A stretch of DNA of 23,003 nt. It comes from a virus. Positions 15,477 through 23,003 of the stretch are shown here, piece by piece. Numbering within the stretch: the first letter of the stretch is position 1; every line of letters begins with the position of its first letter. Position numbers and translations under genes: made by a program. Location: IMG/VR virus record IMGVR_UViG_3300027898_000042, positions 1-23,003 of that record; one strand, given 5' to 3'. Under the pieces are notes generated by a model that worked only from the letters and a program-made list of their open reading frames with translations, searched no databases and was not told where the DNA came from.

Positions 15477-15482
15477 GGACCC

Positions 15483-15773
15483 ATGAAACGTATCCTCCTT
15501 CTCGCCGCCCTCTGGCCCTCGCTGGCCCTGGCCGAACCGCCGCCAACGGTTGAATTGCCGACCGATCTTGTCGTGAAACTGCGCCAGTTCCTCGGCACTC
15601 TTCCGCATGATCAGGTCGCCGCGCTGATCACCGGGATTGAGACCTGCGTATCGGTGCAGGTCCCGCAAAATGGCGTCATCGCCGATCATGGGCAGTGTCC
15701 GGCGGTGTCGAAGGCGATCCAGGACCGGGCGCCAAAATCCGTTGCTCCTGAATCTTCCGAAAAGCCGCATTAA
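15483..15773 (+). CDS. small secreted/periplasmic phage protein
   Basis: 96 residues from ATG 15483, GAGGACCC upstream. MKRILLLAALWPSLALA is a clear Sec signal peptide (cleavage before E18); there is no lipobox Cys. The mature part, with PTDLVVKLRQFLGTLPHDQVAALI and two Cys (in ETCVSV and HGQCPAV), resembles short exported proteins seen in alphaproteobacterial phage fibre clusters. A disulfide is possible in the periplasm. Function unknown; it is not an obvious spanin. Confidence 0.6.
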   Translation: MKRILLLAALWPSLALAEPPPTVELPTDLVVKLRQFLGTLPHDQVAALITGIETCVSVQVPQNGVIADHGQCPAVSKAIQDRAPKSVAPESSEKPH

Positions 15774-15775
15774 CG

Positions 15776-16342
15776 ATGGCCCTGAACCCCCTCGCGATCA
15801 ACTTTCCCCACGGACAAGTCCCCGTGGTCGATCCCGCGACGGGTACTCCAACCACATCGTTCTGGTATATGTTCCAGGGGTTCCTGATCAGGACCGGCGG
15901 TCCTTTGGGGATCGGAACCGCGGATGTCGCGGCTGTCGCCAATGAAGCGTTGACCAACGCGGCCGCCGCTCAAGGAACAGCAAACACCGCGTTGACCAAC
16001 GCGGCCGCCGCTCAAGGAACAGCAAACACCGCGTTGACAGATGCCACGACGGCGCAAACGACCGCGAATACCGCGATTACCGATGTTGTTGCTGAGACTG
16101 CCCGCGCCGAGGCCGCGGAGGCGCTATTGGCACCGATCGCGTCTCCCACATTCACGGGGGTAGCAACCTCGCCAGAATACGCGGTCGGAACATCCGCGGG
16201 TCCTACCTGGTCTACAGGTGGCGGCGTTCCTTCATCGACAATGCCGCGAGGCTCTCTTTACTCCCGTGTTGGAGGCGGCGTGGGATCGACCTTATACGTC
16301 AGTCAAGGTGGCGGGACGTGGAACCCGGTGGCTGGGGTATGA
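15776..16342 (+). CDS. tail fibre-like protein with tandem repeat
   Basis: 188 residues, two bases after the previous stop. N-terminus NFPHGQVPVVDPATGTPTTSFWYMFQGFLIRTGG is the common virion-attachment start of small phage fibre proteins. Residues 58-99 are a repeated heptad-like ALTNAAAAQGTANT (two perfect copies plus a degenerate third), likely a trimeric coiled coil. Then IASPTFTGVATSP, a fibre repeat signature, and a Gly/Ser-rich end. Probably part of the host-contact apparatus. Stop overlaps the next ATG (16339-16342). Confidence 0.7.
   Translation: MALNPLAINFPHGQVPVVDPATGTPTTSFWYMFQGFLIRTGGPLGIGTADVAAVANEALTNAAAAQGTANTALTNAAAAQGTANTALTDATTAQTTANTAITDVVAETARAEAAEALLAPIASPTFTGVATSPEYAVGTSAGPTWSTGGGVPSSTMPRGSLYSRVGGGVGSTLYVSQGGGTWNPVAGV
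15947..16030 (+). repeat. 42-bp perfect tandem duplication
   Basis: Two identical 42-base copies, 15947-15988 and 15989-16030, each encoding ALTNAAAAQGTANT within the fibre-like gene. A diverged third copy follows (16031-16078). Sequence identity at DNA level implies a recent in-frame duplication that changes coiled-coil length by 14 residues. Confidence 0.9.
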
Positions 16343-17400
16343 CCCAGTTTATCGTCTACGGTCTGCCGAGGTCCCGCACTTTTTGGCTCTCGCGTTTTCT
16401 GTCATTCGGCCAATGGCATTGCGGCCACGATGAGATCAGACACGCGCGGTCAATGGACGATATAAAATCCTGGTTCTCTCAGGACTTTACCGGGACCGTG
16501 GAAACTGCCGCCGCGCCATGGTGGCGTTTGGTTCAGAATATGCAGCCAGGTATTAAGACGGTCGTGGTGCGGAGGCCAGTTGACGAGGTCGTGGACAGCA
16601 TGGCGCGGCTTGGGCTCCGCTTCGATCCTACATCCGTTGCCACCAACCTCCGGCACCTTGACCGTAAACTTGATCAGATCGAACGGCGCGTGCCCAATGT
16701 GTTATCTGTGACTTTCTCTGATCTGATGACAGAGAGTGTTTGCGCCACGGTTTTTGAGCATTGCCTGGGCGCCCCGCTCAATCCTGAATGGTACGCGGTC
16801 ATGGTTCCGTTGAACATTCAAATGAACTTTGGCGCGTGTCTTCGCTATTATCATGCGAATCAGCCTCAACTAACAAAAATCGCATCGATAGCAAAACATC
16901 GCATTCTCGCGGATATGAGACCAAGAACGTATGATATTGAAGGAATGACCATTCAGCAGGAATCATTCGAGACGTTTTTCCAGGATGGCCGCCATTTGTT
17001 TGACGAACATCTGGTCTTGGTAGGAGAAGAGCCAGGGGCTTATCTCAACAAGAACGTCCCGATGATGCGGCATTTATACGATGCGGGGGTTATGCAGATC
17101 ACGACGGCCCGATCAAATGGACGGATGTTCGGATACCTCATGGCCCTTGTTAATCCTTCAATGGAGTCCGAAGCGATCACAACGGCGATACACACGACCT
17201 TTTTTGCATCTCGCGATGTTCCTGGTCTTGGGATGAAGCTACAGCGGGCCTCTCTCGCGGCGCTCCGGAAACGTGGCGTAGACGAGGCTTTCTGGATTGC
17301 TGGAACGCGCGGCGATGGCCCTCGATTGGATGTTCTATATCGCCGGTTGGGTGCTGAAAATTTTGGGCAGATGTTCAAACTCAACATGACGGTGCATTGA
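16339..17400 (+). CDS. sulfotransferase-like / GNAT acetyltransferase fusion
   Basis: 353 residues from ATG 16339 (overlapping the fibre stop). Residues 4-17, FIVYGLPRSRTFWL, form the 5'-phosphosulfate (PAPS) loop; 75-88, VVVRRPVDEVVDSM, is the 3'-phosphate site, so residues 1 to about 190 resemble a sulfotransferase. Residues about 203-353 have the GNAT pattern: GRMFGYLMALVNPS (261-274, beta-4), VPGLGMKLQRASLAALRKRGVDEAFWI (294-320, acetyl-CoA loop and helix) and LDVLYRRLGAENFGQMFKLNM (330-350). A stand-alone GNAT of this kind is common in the tail cluster of similar phages. The R/QxxGxG loop is degenerate, so acetylation may be lost. Substrates are unknown; a modifier of a virion or host surface is inferred. 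Confidence 0.75.
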   Translation: MTQFIVYGLPRSRTFWLSRFLSFGQWHCGHDEIRHARSMDDIKSWFSQDFTGTVETAAAPWWRLVQNMQPGIKTVVVRRPVDEVVDSMARLGLRFDPTSVATNLRHLDRKLDQIERRVPNVLSVTFSDLMTESVCATVFEHCLGAPLNPEWYAVMVPLNIQMNFGACLRYYHANQPQLTKIASIAKHRILADMRPRTYDIEGMTIQQESFETFFQDGRHLFDEHLVLVGEEPGAYLNKNVPMMRHLYDAGVMQITTARSNGRMFGYLMALVNPSMESEAITTAIHTTFFASRDVPGLGMKLQRASLAALRKRGVDEAFWIAGTRGDGPRLDVLYRRLGAENFGQMFKLNMTVH

Positions 17401-17401
17401 G

Positions 17402-18184
17402 ATGGGAATCGGGGCAGCGGTAGCAGCAGGGGTCGGCGCCGTTGGCGCGATTGGCGGTGCGCTGATCTCATCCAGTGCGTCGAAGTCTGCTGCCTCCACT
17501 CAGGCCGCCGCCGCCAATAATGCCACGGCCGCCGCACAAGCCCAGTTTGAGCAAACGCAACAGACGGAAGCGCCTTTCGTCCAGGCCGGTTCAACCGCGC
17601 TTGGAAGCCTGGAAAGCGGGCTTGGTTTGCCCAACACAACCGGGCCCGGTGGTAGCGCGGGTCCGGCATCGAATAATCCTCTGACGGCTAACGGGATACC
17701 GGGTCTCACGTTTCAACCCACTCAGGCGCAACTTGAAGCAACGCCGGGTTATCAATTCGATCTTGAACAGGGATTGCAGGCGACACAGAATGCAAATTCC
17801 GCGACGGGAAATGGGGTCTCCGGTAATGCCCTTAAGGGTGCCGCCGCTTATGCGACCGGGCTTGCAAATAACACCCTTACGACTCAGCAGGGAATTTATC
17901 AGCAAAATCTCTCAAACGTGCTGACACCCCTTCAATCCCTCGTTAATTCCGGCCAGCAGGCAGGACTTCAGGTTGGCCAGCAGGGCCTCCAGGCCACGCA
18001 GAACGCGAATGCTTTCGCGGTGGGCGGCGCGAATGCTTCAGCAGCCGGGACAGTGGGGGCGGCAAACGCATTGACATCGGGGCTTTCCTCGGTTGCGAAC
18101 GCGCCGCTGAATTATGCGCTATATAGTCAGTTGCTGGGTGGTAATGTGGGCGTTGGAAACGCTGCTTCAAGCGGGTATTATTAA
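17402..18184 (+). CDS. DNA transfer/ejection protein, gp7-like position
   Basis: 260 residues, one base after the previous stop. The Gly/Ala-rich N-terminus (residues 1-22, GIGAAVAAGVGAVGAIGGALI) could insert in membrane; then coiled, Ala/Gln-rich; core FVQAGSTALGSLESGLGL, FQPTQAQLEATPGYQFDLEQG, GVSGNALKGAAAYATGLANNTL is the signature of proteins annotated as phage DNA transfer proteins. GLQATQNAN occurs twice (124-132 and 195-203). In P22 gp7 is an internal protein that leaves with the DNA. The order supports the same role. Confidence 0.75.
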   Translation: MGIGAAVAAGVGAVGAIGGALISSSASKSAASTQAAAANNATAAAQAQFEQTQQTEAPFVQAGSTALGSLESGLGLPNTTGPGGSAGPASNNPLTANGIPGLTFQPTQAQLEATPGYQFDLEQGLQATQNANSATGNGVSGNALKGAAAYATGLANNTLTTQQGIYQQNLSNVLTPLQSLVNSGQQAGLQVGQQGLQATQNANAFAVGGANASAAGTVGAANALTSGLSSVANAPLNYALYSQLLGGNVGVGNAASSGYY

Positions 18185-18661
18185 ATGCCATCCCCCAACC
18201 CTCTCACCTCTGACCGTCCCCAAAAGATCGCGGCAAACGATCTCATGCTGCATCATGCCCGTGTTTGGCAGCACGTCAATTCGTTGCCGTATTCTGATGT
18301 CATCCAAAAATCGAAATCCATAGAATATATCCTTCCACGTCTTGGCGAACTGGCCGGGAATCCGAACGTCAAATCCAAGGATGTGATCAAGGCGGCGGCT
18401 CAGGCAGCGGCGGACGGCGAGGTCAGTCCAGATGAGGCCGTTAAGTTTATCTCCGGAATGCCGCCTGATCCCGACAAACTTCAGGGATGGCTCAAAACTC
18501 TCTACGCGGCGAATCTGGCTGCTCAGGTGCATATGAAGGCAGCGATCATCCAGAAGTCTCAGCAACCCTCGCAGGCGCCGCAAAACGCTCCGGCGGGGGC
18601 GCCTCTGCAAAGCGTGGCGCCCCCGCCAGCATCGATGACGCCGGGAGTGTCGAATGTCTGA
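18185..18661 (+). CDS. hypothetical protein between ejection proteins
   Basis: 158 residues, ATG directly after the TAA of the gp7-like gene. Helical body (HHARVWQHVNSLPYSDVIQKSKSIEYILPRLGELAG, KDVIKAAAQAAADGEVSPDEAVKFISGMP), then a Pro/Ala/Gln tail (from about residue 120). Overlaps the next gene by 8 bases. Could be an assembly partner of the ejection proteins; no recognised family. Confidence 0.6.
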   Translation: MPSPNPLTSDRPQKIAANDLMLHHARVWQHVNSLPYSDVIQKSKSIEYILPRLGELAGNPNVKSKDVIKAAAQAAADGEVSPDEAVKFISGMPPDPDKLQGWLKTLYAANLAAQVHMKAAIIQKSQQPSQAPQNAPAGAPLQSVAPPPASMTPGVSNV

Positions 18662-20093
18662 GACTGGCGGCATCAATGCGAGTATCCCTTTGCAGGCGAA
18701 AGCGCCTCCGCCCCCCGATCCGATTGCCCAGATTGGTAATTTCGCCAATGCCGCGAACGCCTTAAATCAATTAAAACTATTCCCTGGCCAGCAAGCGTTA
18801 CAAGGGCAGGCGGTTCAAGGCGGCGCGGTCAATCTGTCGCAACAGATCAATCAGGCTGTCAATCAGAGCCTCACGCCGCTTCTGGCGCAGCCCGCGGGCA
18901 GCATCACACACAAAGCGCTTACCGATGCGCTCGGCGGCGTGGAGGCCCGTGGGGTGCCTACGGGTGGCTTCCTGGGGGCTCTCAATTCCATGGCCCCGAT
19001 GGGTGACGGCCCTGCATTTGATCAGGCGATTAGGTCCTTGATCACGTCTCAGGCGATGAAGAGTCCGGAGAATTCCGTCGCAGCCGTGACGGGGACGCCG
19101 ACGCAAATCAATCAGGGACCTTTTATTCAGACGGGCATTACTCCCGGCCCTGGCGCTCCCGGTTTTGGTACATTCCAGGCGCACGGCGGCGCGGTGCCGG
19201 TTGGTCTTTCTCCTTCGGAATCCGCTTCTCAGGTTGGTCGTCCCGTTACAGCGCAAGAAGCCGTGGCGTTAGGTGTCCCTCCCGGCACGATCATCAACGA
19301 AACGCTGGCCCAACGGCTTCAACAGCAAGGGGCCGGGAGTCTGGTCAATCCCGCGCCCGGAGCGTCTGGTCCAAGCCCCATGGGAACGGGGCGGTTGCCC
19401 CCGGCTTTACTCAACCCCAATCGGACACCGGTGCCCGTTATTGGCGCTCTGGACCCGGCGACACAAGCCGCTCTTACCACGAAAGGCCCACAAAGCCAGG
19501 TCGCATTCCAAGGTGTTACAGATCGAGGGAATCAGGCCGTTCAGCAAAACGCCATTCTCAGCAATATGCAAAACGATCTGGCGCAGTTCGCTTCTGGGAC
19601 TGGTGTCAATAAGACACTCGACTTCAAACGGGCGATTGTCTCCTGGGCACCTCAACTCGCGCCCGCGTTGGGGGTCGATCCAAAGTCCGTCGCGGCAAAC
19701 GAGTCTTTCGACAAACTCGCGGCCCAGATCGCGGATGCTCAGGGAGCGGGAAGCGATCATCGTCTCGATGTGACGCAAGCCGCGAACCCGCATGCCGGAT
19801 TGTCGCCAGAAGGCGCTGATCTCATCATTCGTCAACTTCGCGGCAATACGGATTATCTCCGCGCCCAACAGCAACTCGCAGTTCAATATCCAGATAAAAC
19901 GGACTACCAGGGATTTACCGCCAGGTTAGCGGCGAATCTCGACCCCCGTGCGTTCCAGTTCGCGCAACTTTCGCCCGCGCAGAAACAAACCTATTTCCAG
20001 AGCATGAGCCCAGCAGACAAAGCCGCGCTTAAAAAGTCCTATGGATGGGCACAAGCCCAGGGATTGATTGGGACGCCAAATGCCGGTCAGTGA
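18654..20093 (+). CDS. internal virion / ejection protein, gp20-like position
   Basis: 479 residues from ATG 18654. Gln/Ala/Pro/Gly-rich throughout, with helical, mostly uncharged stretches (QQINQAVNQSLTPLLAQ, NAILSNMQNDLAQFASGTG) and a C-terminal helical region (FQFAQLSPAQKQTYFQSMSPADKAALKKSYGWAQAQG). It lies between gp7-like and the transglycosylase-bearing protein, the place of gp20 in P22, whose product enters the cell with the DNA. No sequence match to P22 gp20 is claimed; composition and order are the evidence. Confidence 0.6.
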   Translation: MSETGGINASIPLQAKAPPPPDPIAQIGNFANAANALNQLKLFPGQQALQGQAVQGGAVNLSQQINQAVNQSLTPLLAQPAGSITHKALTDALGGVEARGVPTGGFLGALNSMAPMGDGPAFDQAIRSLITSQAMKSPENSVAAVTGTPTQINQGPFIQTGITPGPGAPGFGTFQAHGGAVPVGLSPSESASQVGRPVTAQEAVALGVPPGTIINETLAQRLQQQGAGSLVNPAPGASGPSPMGTGRLPPALLNPNRTPVPVIGALDPATQAALTTKGPQSQVAFQGVTDRGNQAVQQNAILSNMQNDLAQFASGTGVNKTLDFKRAIVSWAPQLAPALGVDPKSVAANESFDKLAAQIADAQGAGSDHRLDVTQAANPHAGLSPEGADLIIRQLRGNTDYLRAQQQLAVQYPDKTDYQGFTARLAANLDPRAFQFAQLSPAQKQTYFQSMSPADKAALKKSYGWAQAQGLIGTPNAGQ

Positions 20094-22710
20094 TTACGAT
20101 CCAATTATCGAACAAGCCTCGCGAGAGTGGAACGTTGATCCGAACCTATTGCGGTCTGTCATGCAGCAGGAAAGCGGTGGCAATCCAGTCGATAAAAGCG
20201 GTCGTCCGATTCGATCATCCGCCGGAGCGGCTGGGCTGATGCAGATAATGCCGGAAACGCAATCCGGTCTTGGTGTATCCAATCCCGACGATCCCTACCA
20301 ATCGATCTATGGCGGCGCGAAATATCTCAGTCAGATGCTTGACCGCTATCAACGCCCAGAGTTGGCGGTCGCGGCGTATAATGCTGGGCCTGACAGGATG
20401 GACGCCCATCTGGCAAACGGAACGCCACTCCCCGCCGAGACGGGCGCTTATGTGCCATCTGTCGCGGCAAATTATGCGATGTTCGCGAAAGCAAAGGCTT
20501 CCCCGCCCCCGCCGTCTGAAACTCTACCATCGGACGCTGACTTTCTGGCGCAAACAACCGGGCAGAGAGGCGCCGCGCCGGTTTCCGGTGTACAAACGAT
20601 GGTGATCCATCCGAGTGCCGAGACTCCTGCCTTACCAAGCGATGAAGATTTTCTGACCGCGACGGGCGCGAAGGCCGCTGCTGCCCCTGCGGCCACCATG
20701 GCGCAGCCTGCCCCGGTTTCCCCTGTCATGGGCGACCCTCGCGTTGCTCAAAATGCGCTTGGTGGCGATCAGTTCATCCCGAATGCCGCGCCGAACCCGC
20801 TTTCGTCAGCCTATCAGACAATAACGAACGCGCTGGCACCACCAACGGGTTATACGAATTCCGCGATTTATCCACTATCACGGAATGATGCGACTGGCGC
20901 GATTGGTCCAGGTATTCCGGGATGGATGCGCGGATTGGCGCAAGGCGCGACTGATCTTGCTTTTAGCCCTGCGTTGGGAACCGTGACACCATCTGCCACG
21001 GCGGCTTTGATTAATGTTGTTCCCGGCTTAATGGCCTCTCCGGCGGCTGGGGCCGGGCGCGCTATAGCCGATGCCTACACAGCCCGGAATTTACCGCCCG
21101 CGCCAGCCGCTTCTCCCGTGGTTGCACCTAATCCCTTGGCGACTCCGACCGCTCTTCCGGCTCCCAGTTTTGTGCCGCCTGGGGCGGAGGTTCCAATTCT
21201 ACCGCGTATTCAGCAGTTGATCGAGGCTGATAACGCGATGGCGCGAACACGCCCCACGGAAATTCCGCCAAACGCAACTGACAACCCATTAAATGCCGAG
21301 AGACCGTACGCGCCAGTGGCACAACCCGCTAATCCGCTGAGCGGTGGCCCCGCGACTGTTCCACAGGCAAATGTGGTTGTTCATCCACCCGCTCCGTCCC
21401 CCGCGTCAACCGCGACGGCACCGGAAATGATCCCAAACGGGCTCACACCCGCGCAGGTAGCCGAATTCGAACATATACCAACAGAATTACCGCCGATGTC
21501 AGGACAAATTCGTACCCCGGCGGATGCTGCCAATCGAGCCGATCAGATCATCAATCATTTCGCCAGCATCGGAAACAAAACGCCAATTCCTGGCGCGGAA
21601 GGTTCCCTTCCAACCATTACCGGAAACTCTGGGCTTGCAACACTTTACCGCGCCGTTCGCGATTCTGACACGCCGGTTCCTTTCACGACACTGGAAAGTG
21701 CAGGGAAGGCCAAAATTGGCCAACAGCTAGAAAACCTTGTCGGAAAGCCGGAAGACGTTGATCCGGATGTAGCGGGCTCTCTCGCAAACAGGTTAGAAAC
21801 TGAAACAAAACCGATGCGGGATGCGGTTTTTGCGAACAAGACTGAAACTGATCCTACGCCTGTCATTGATACGATTCATAACATCCTGGCGAGCCCGGCG
21901 GGTCAACGTGATGCCGTGGTATCCAGTCTGGGGAATGTGCTTACAAAATTGGTTGATAAAGACGGCGAAATTTTACCAAAAGCGACTGACCCTGAACAAC
22001 TTTATGGCGTTGACAAGGCTATTCGTGACGCAATGACGCCCCTCGCCGCCGGAACTAAGGCGGATGGCCGATTGGCGGCTTCGGAACTCATGCAGGTTCG
22101 CGACGCACTGAGAGGGGCGATTGAGCAAGGCGCCCCTGGTTTCAACGATTATATGGCGAAATATGCTGAATTGGCAAAGCCTGTCACGGAAATGAAGTAT
22201 CTGCAAAGCCGAAAGCTAACTAATTTGCAGGACGAGACTACGTTGCCAAAGCTGCAATCCATGATGGATGATATCGCGAAACAGCAGCGTGCGAATGGCA
22301 TTAAGCCCGCTGATAGCCTCTCTCCTGACACCCTATCGAAACTTGAGGATATCCGCCAGCAACTTCAACGCGAACATTTTACCGCGACGGCGGGGAAAGC
22401 GTTGGGAAGCAATACATTCCAGAATCTCGCCACGAATTCTATCACGGGGCGACTTGCCGGACACGTCGGTAATGCGCTGGTCGGAACTGGCGTCGGCGCG
22501 CTAACCGATATGGTAGCGGGCGGTGGTGGATTGACAGGCGCGGTGGTTGGCAACGCGATATCTGGTGTCGCGAAAGGTTACGCCGAAAAACAAGCCGTTG
22601 CCGCCGCCGCGCGAGCGGAAACCGGACGGCAAATGTTGATGAAGGAATTAAGAGACAGATTGCTGAACATAAACAATAAAGGCGTTCAGTCTCTTTCAGG
22701 GCAACCTTAA
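20080..22710 (+). CDS. ejection protein with N-terminal lytic transglycosylase (SLT) domain
   Basis: 876 residues from ATG 20080 (TTG 20068 is the alternative; 14-base overlap with the upstream gene). Residues 10-135 are an SLT domain: catalytic E31 in MQQESGG, AGLMQIMP (51-58), AVAAYNAGP (96-104). It cuts peptidoglycan glycan strands during DNA entry. LPSDADFL (149-156) and LPSDEDFL (185-192) repeat in a Pro/Ala-rich linker. The middle is helical; the C-terminal 120 residues are Gly/Ala-rich and hydrophobic (LAGHVGNALVGTGVGALTDMVAGGGG), suitable for a membrane channel. It has the gp16 position of P22; in T7 the SLT domain is likewise on the large core protein. Confidence 0.85.
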   Translation: MPVSDYDPIIEQASREWNVDPNLLRSVMQQESGGNPVDKSGRPIRSSAGAAGLMQIMPETQSGLGVSNPDDPYQSIYGGAKYLSQMLDRYQRPELAVAAYNAGPDRMDAHLANGTPLPAETGAYVPSVAANYAMFAKAKASPPPPSETLPSDADFLAQTTGQRGAAPVSGVQTMVIHPSAETPALPSDEDFLTATGAKAAAAPAATMAQPAPVSPVMGDPRVAQNALGGDQFIPNAAPNPLSSAYQTITNALAPPTGYTNSAIYPLSRNDATGAIGPGIPGWMRGLAQGATDLAFSPALGTVTPSATAALINVVPGLMASPAAGAGRAIADAYTARNLPPAPAASPVVAPNPLATPTALPAPSFVPPGAEVPILPRIQQLIEADNAMARTRPTEIPPNATDNPLNAERPYAPVAQPANPLSGGPATVPQANVVVHPPAPSPASTATAPEMIPNGLTPAQVAEFEHIPTELPPMSGQIRTPADAANRADQIINHFASIGNKTPIPGAEGSLPTITGNSGLATLYRAVRDSDTPVPFTTLESAGKAKIGQQLENLVGKPEDVDPDVAGSLANRLETETKPMRDAVFANKTETDPTPVIDTIHNILASPAGQRDAVVSSLGNVLTKLVDKDGEILPKATDPEQLYGVDKAIRDAMTPLAAGTKADGRLAASELMQVRDALRGAIEQGAPGFNDYMAKYAELAKPVTEMKYLQSRKLTNLQDETTLPKLQSMMDDIAKQQRANGIKPADSLSPDTLSKLEDIRQQLQREHFTATAGKALGSNTFQNLATNSITGRLAGHVGNALVGTGVGALTDMVAGGGGLTGAVVGNAISGVAKGYAEKQAVAAAARAETGRQMLMKELRDRLLNINNKGVQSLSGQP

Positions 22711-22959
22711 ATTGAACGGCTCATCTGTTACGAATGCGCGGTTCTTGCGAATGAAAGATGGAATCCCGCTTAAAATCCACGCCAACAGAGGAACGCATAT
22801 CAGTGCTTCTTCTGGGCTAATAAACGCCCCCGTTATTCTGTCCATGATCACCAGGCACACGGGAAGAAAGACTAAAAATATACCGATGCGAGCGGGACGG
22901 TTTCCCATGGCCCAGAAGTATACCAGCGCGCCACCTAAGACAGTCCATACCAACCACAT
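22696..22959 (-). CDS. small three-helix membrane protein
   Basis: 87 residues on the - strand. ATG at 22959 is favoured over the GTG at 22965 because AGGAGGT (22970-22964) lies just upstream and the GTG falls inside it. Three hydrophobic stretches: MWLVWTVLGGALVYFWAM, IGIFLVFLPVCLVIM and ALICVPLLAWILSGIPSF, ending in a basic/acidic tail. It could be a holin-like lysis, superinfection or host inner-membrane protein, but no family is recognised. It converges on the ejection gene, sharing 15 bases at the 3' ends. Confidence 0.65.
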   Translation of the reverse strand: MWLVWTVLGGALVYFWAMGNRPARIGIFLVFLPVCLVIMDRITGAFISPEEALICVPLLAWILSGIPSFIRKNRAFVTDEPFNLRLP

Positions 22960-23003
22960 AGGCACCTCCTGATGTCTTCTTCCGCGTCCCTTCTACCAGA
23001 ACC

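Noticed and set aside
15947-16078. CRISPR-like array
   Set aside because: Units are directly adjacent without spacers and lie in frame within a fibre gene.

Overview
The window is the virion-structure arm of a tailed phage or prophage with the gene order of Salmonella phage P22: small terminase, large terminase, portal, scaffold, coat, gp4-type and gp10-type tail factors, fibre-like proteins, then internal ejection proteins. All structural genes lie on the + strand, mostly with stop/start overlaps of 1-26 bases, as one long late operon. The fairly high GC and the protein families (a DUF5681-type small terminase, a stand-alone phage GNAT of the alphaproteobacterial podophage type) suggest an alphaproteobacterial host. 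No integrase, repressor, tRNA or att site is visible, so phage and prophage cannot be told apart.

Layout. 1-1335: an edge-truncated ORF, two small ORFs (one 24% histidine) and a Ser/Thr/Ala-rich putative virion protein. 1366-2920: terminase pair. 2962-3894: four small, mostly basic ORFs including a zinc ribbon. 3948-6113: 721-aa P22-like portal. 6110-7103: four small ORFs, the last a stand-alone relative of a coat-protein domain. 7100-7912: scaffold. 8115-9619: major coat gene, split by an intervening sequence, followed by a strong hairpin (9625-9702). 9734-11082: three accessory ORFs. 11079-13888: gp4-like and gp10-like tail factors. 13888-16342: fibre-type proteins, two with signal peptides. 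16339-17400: a sulfotransferase/acetyltransferase fusion. 17402-22710: three internal/ejection-type proteins and a small one, the largest starting with a lytic transglycosylase domain. 22696-22959 (-): a small three-helix membrane protein converging on the operon.

The main discovery is a 296-nt group I intron (8205-8500) in the major coat gene. The conserved coat N-terminus (8115-8204, 30 codons) stops at an in-frame TAA and resumes in frame at 8501. The insert carries P1 with the splice-site U-G wobble, P3-P9, the two extra P7.1/P7.2 hairpins of subgroup IA, and a terminal G. It has no homing endonuclease gene. Removing it restores a 402-aa P22-type coat protein.

The genes work as one assembly line: the terminases cut and pump DNA through the portal into a shell of coat protein built on the scaffold; gp4/gp10-like factors close the portal; fibre-like proteins form the host-contact surface; the ejection proteins, one with a cell-wall-cutting domain, carry DNA across the envelope.
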